Shown here: piece after piece, positions 21,508 to 22,867 of the stretch
Layout: each line of letters starts with the position of its first letter
How positions within the stretch are numbered: the stretch's first letter is position 1
IMG/VR virus record: IMGVR_UViG_3300027906_000164
Location: 1 to 22,867 of that record
Strand: one strand, 5' to 3'
Length of the DNA: 22,867 bases
Source: a virus
The notes under the pieces: generated by a model
What the model was told of the DNA's origin: nothing
Seen by the model: the letters and a program-made list of their open reading frames with translations, nothing else
The model's database searches: none
Translations under genes and position numbers: made by a program

Positions 21508-22089
21508 ATGACATTAGAAATGCTTGTATCATCTGCTCTTATGGAGTATACTCAAGTGGAGCAGCAGCGAATCCTTTTAGCGTTGGAAGAAGGCACAGGA
21601 ATGCCAACCCCACGTCTTAAGAAGGGACTTGAGAAGGTCATGGAGGTTATGAATACATGGGAGCCTATCGTAGAAGGATATGCTGGTTTCCCTGTCGAAA
21701 GAGATCATATCGATAAGAAGAAGCGTGAGCACGACAAAGATAGAAACATTGGTCGTGTCATACGTGACTTCGTTATCACTGGTAAGAAGGCTGACGGACG
21801 CTACATAGTTGTCGGCAAAAAAGGAGAGAAGACTGCTAAAGCACCAGAAGATATGGGCTTGACGGCTGTTAAAGAAGGTATTGACATAGAGATACTTCAT
21901 CAGCAGATGCTTGCTGAAGCCAAGAAGTCTAAGAAAGTGAAGAGATGGTGGGACGATGATGGCGATGGTAAAGGTTATGAGAAAGGTGAAGTCAAAAAGG
22001 AATCCACTGATCTTATAAATAAGCTACGTGCCTCTGGTGTCTTTACCGAGGAGGAGCTTAAAAAGATAGCGGAGACTGACCATGATTAA
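21508..22089 (+). CDS. Charged protein with DxDxDG motif; function unknown
   Basis: A 193-residue, Lys/Glu-rich protein. The N terminus (1-55) is helical; about 66-115 has a basic stretch (DKKKREHDKDRN) and a beta-type segment (GRYIVVGKKGE). KRWWDDDGDGKGYEKGEVKK (145-164) contains DxDxDG, a calcium-binding loop pattern like dockerin or EF-hand; in cyanophages similar blocks occur in structural or head-associated proteins as far as I recall. There is an A-rich AAGAAG upstream but no strong ribosome-binding site. Its TAA overlaps the start of the next gene. Function unknown. Confidence 0.68.
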   Translation: MTLEMLVSSALMEYTQVEQQRILLALEEGTGMPTPRLKKGLEKVMEVMNTWEPIVEGYAGFPVERDHIDKKKREHDKDRNIGRVIRDFVITGKKADGRYIVVGKKGEKTAKAPEDMGLTAVKEGIDIEILHQQMLAEAKKSKKVKRWWDDDGDGKGYEKGEVKKESTDLINKLRASGVFTEEELKKIAETDHD

Positions 22090-22450
22090 TGAAGTTAATC
22101 AGAATGGTAAGTCTGCACAGGACAGCTATCTCAAAACCAAAAAGAAGGGTAACGTTACGGTTAACCCAAAGAAGGAGGATCTAATGTCCGAATTATACTC
22201 AAAGAATTTACGCAATGCCCTTCAGGATATTAAAGAGAAGGCAGTCACTGCGGTCAACACAACTAAGCAAAAAGAAAAGCCAGCGAAGAAAGCACAAGGG
22301 GATGTCAAGCCCGAAGAGCCCGTTGCATGTGAAGAGATTGATGATTCAGCAGCAAAGAAAGAGATTCAAGAGCGAATGCGTCAGCGTTTACTTCAATTGA
22401 CTCAGGAGCATGACACAAAATACATGATTGATATAGCTGACCCTAAGTGA
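22082..22450 (+). CDS. Small charged protein; two possible starts
   Basis: A 122-residue Lys/Glu-rich, probably helical protein (ELYSKNLRNALQDIKEKAV, then KEIQERMRQRLLQLTQEHDT). Two starts are possible: ATG at 22082, overlapping the previous stop, with GGAG seven bases upstream; and ATG at 22184 (residue 35), preceded by AAGGAGGA at 22172-22179, the stronger site. The shorter product has 88 residues. The extension (NGKSAQDSYLKTKKKGNV) is basic and may not be translated. No function is recognised; charged helical proteins here may be head-associated. Confidence 0.6.
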   Translation: MINEVNQNGKSAQDSYLKTKKKGNVTVNPKKEDLMSELYSKNLRNALQDIKEKAVTAVNTTKQKEKPAKKAQGDVKPEEPVACEEIDDSAAKKEIQERMRQRLLQLTQEHDTKYMIDIADPK

Positions 22451-22459
22451 GCTTATACA

Positions 22460-22476
22460 TAGAGTACTATACTCTA
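22460..22476. repeat. Inverted repeat TAGAGTA-CTA-TACTCTA
   Basis: TAGAGTA (22460-22466) and TACTCTA (22470-22476) pair perfectly around CTA. It lies between two small genes, contains a TATACT -10-like sequence (22468-22473), and has no T run. An operator or short mRNA hairpin is likely. Confidence 0.45.
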
Positions 22477-22483
22477 GTTGATC

Positions 22484-22672
22484 ATGATTAACTTTTTAAT
22501 GCCCATTGCTATCAGCATCATTAACAAGGCTGTTGATAATATTCCAGACGATCTGGATTCAGTTATAAAAGATTTCGTTATTAAGTTGCTAAAGAAAGCA
22601 GCTGCTAAGACAGAGAACAAACTCGATGATGAGTTGGTTGCTGCTGTTGCCAAGGCACTGCTTGAATCTTAG
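22484..22672 (+). CDS. Short amphipathic helical protein; function unknown
   Basis: A 62-residue protein, MINFLMPIAISIINKAVDNI at the start, with a hydrophobic first helix and amphipathic helices afterwards (DFVIKLLKKAAAKTENKLDD). It could sit on a membrane or form a small helical bundle. The ATG at 22484 is preferred over an in-frame TTG at 22478; there is no ribosome-binding site. It is followed at once by a late promoter. Function unknown. Confidence 0.6.
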   Translation: MINFLMPIAISIINKAVDNIPDDLDSVIKDFVIKLLKKAAAKTENKLDDELVAAVAKALLES

Positions 22673-22676
22673 TGCT

Positions 22677-22684
22677 TATAAATA
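22677..22684 (+). promoter_or_regulatory. T4-type late promoter TATAAATA
   Basis: An exact TATAAATA within TTATAAATAAATTATAGG, five bases after the stop of the preceding gene and 35 bp ahead of the next ATG at 22720. It predicts a start near 22690 and marks the gene after it as a late, probably virion, gene. Confidence 0.85.
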
Positions 22685-22719
22685 AATTATAGGAAAATTA
22701 ATTCTCAGAGGAGAAACTC

Positions 22720-22867
22720 ATGGCAGTCTTTGGTACAATAGACGCTGCTACCTTCGGCAATAATGTTGCTGTCACTCAGAATGACGCTACTGTTACCAAG
22801 AATGCAGCAGACGCAGTTAACGTTGGAGATATTCTAGTGTTGAATAGCGTTAACTATCTCGTAAGAG
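22720..22867 (+). CDS. Probable virion protein, N-terminal part (partial at window end)
   Basis: The first 49 codons of a gene running past the window edge, beginning MAVFGTIDAATFGNNVAVTQ. It is Ala/Asn/Val/Thr-rich, without charge clusters, as in capsid or tail proteins of cyanophages. AGAGGAG at 22707-22713 is a strong ribosome-binding site seven bases before the ATG, and an exact TATAAATA late promoter lies just upstream. The actual structural role cannot be named from 49 residues. Confidence 0.72.
   Translation, partial: MAVFGTIDAATFGNNVAVTQNDATVTKNAADAVNVGDILVLNSVNYLVR

Noticed and set aside
1-22867. CRISPR array, transposon, integrase or attachment site
   Set aside because: No regularly spaced repeats, transposase or integrase motifs, and no repeat of the tRNA 3' end were seen in the window.

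Overview
The window reads as a stretch of the replication and early/late boundary region of a T4-like marine cyanophage (a myovirus of Synechococcus or Prochlorococcus). This rests on the T4 core genes gp44 (3' end), gp62, regA, gp43, uvsX and gp41 in T4-like order, mixed with genes typical of cyanophages (hsp20, mazG, purM, several 2-oxoglutarate/Fe(II) oxygenases), tightly overlapping starts and stops, AT-rich codon use, and TATAAATA late promoters. No photosynthesis gene is present here.

Layout. 1-3043: the end of gp44, then two tandem 2OG oxygenases and a Dam-type adenine methylase inserted ahead of gp62 and regA. 3045-4835: small membrane or Gly/Pro-rich proteins, a third 2OG oxygenase and a 54-residue protein. 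4864-5755: a class IIb aminoacyl-tRNA-synthetase-like catalytic domain followed 8 bp later by an odd tRNA with a Leu-like long-variable-arm body but Asn anticodon GUU and G73. 5775-8435: a proline-rich protein on the + strand converging on, and overlapping by 236 bp, a three-gene minus-strand cluster of predicted exported proteins. 8436-9280: a divergent regulatory region with ACATGT palindromes and a late promoter, then hsp20, a small membrane protein and an intrinsic terminator. 9295-17228: the replication and nucleotide operon (RHH-like protein, two small proteins, gp43, uvsX, a fourth 2OG oxygenase, gp41, mazG, a small ORF, purM), almost all with 1-50 nt overlaps. 17215-17477: a near-consensus sigma70 promoter, several perfect RNA helices and an intrinsic terminator, a strong candidate for an independent non-coding RNA gene of about 228 nt. 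17479-22672: a large unknown protein, a nucleotidyltransferase/ligase-like protein, a HIGH-type nucleotidyltransferase, and small charged proteins. 22677-22867: a consensus late promoter and the start of a probable virion gene.

How the parts fit: clamp loader, polymerase, recombinase and helicase form the replisome; RegA represses translation of early genes; MazG and PurM act on nucleotide pools; Dam and the oxygenases may modify DNA or proteins; Hsp20 and the last gene are under late promoters. The most novel candidates are the promoter-to-terminator RNA at 17250-17477 and the synthetase-like gene plus chimeric tRNA at 4864-5755.
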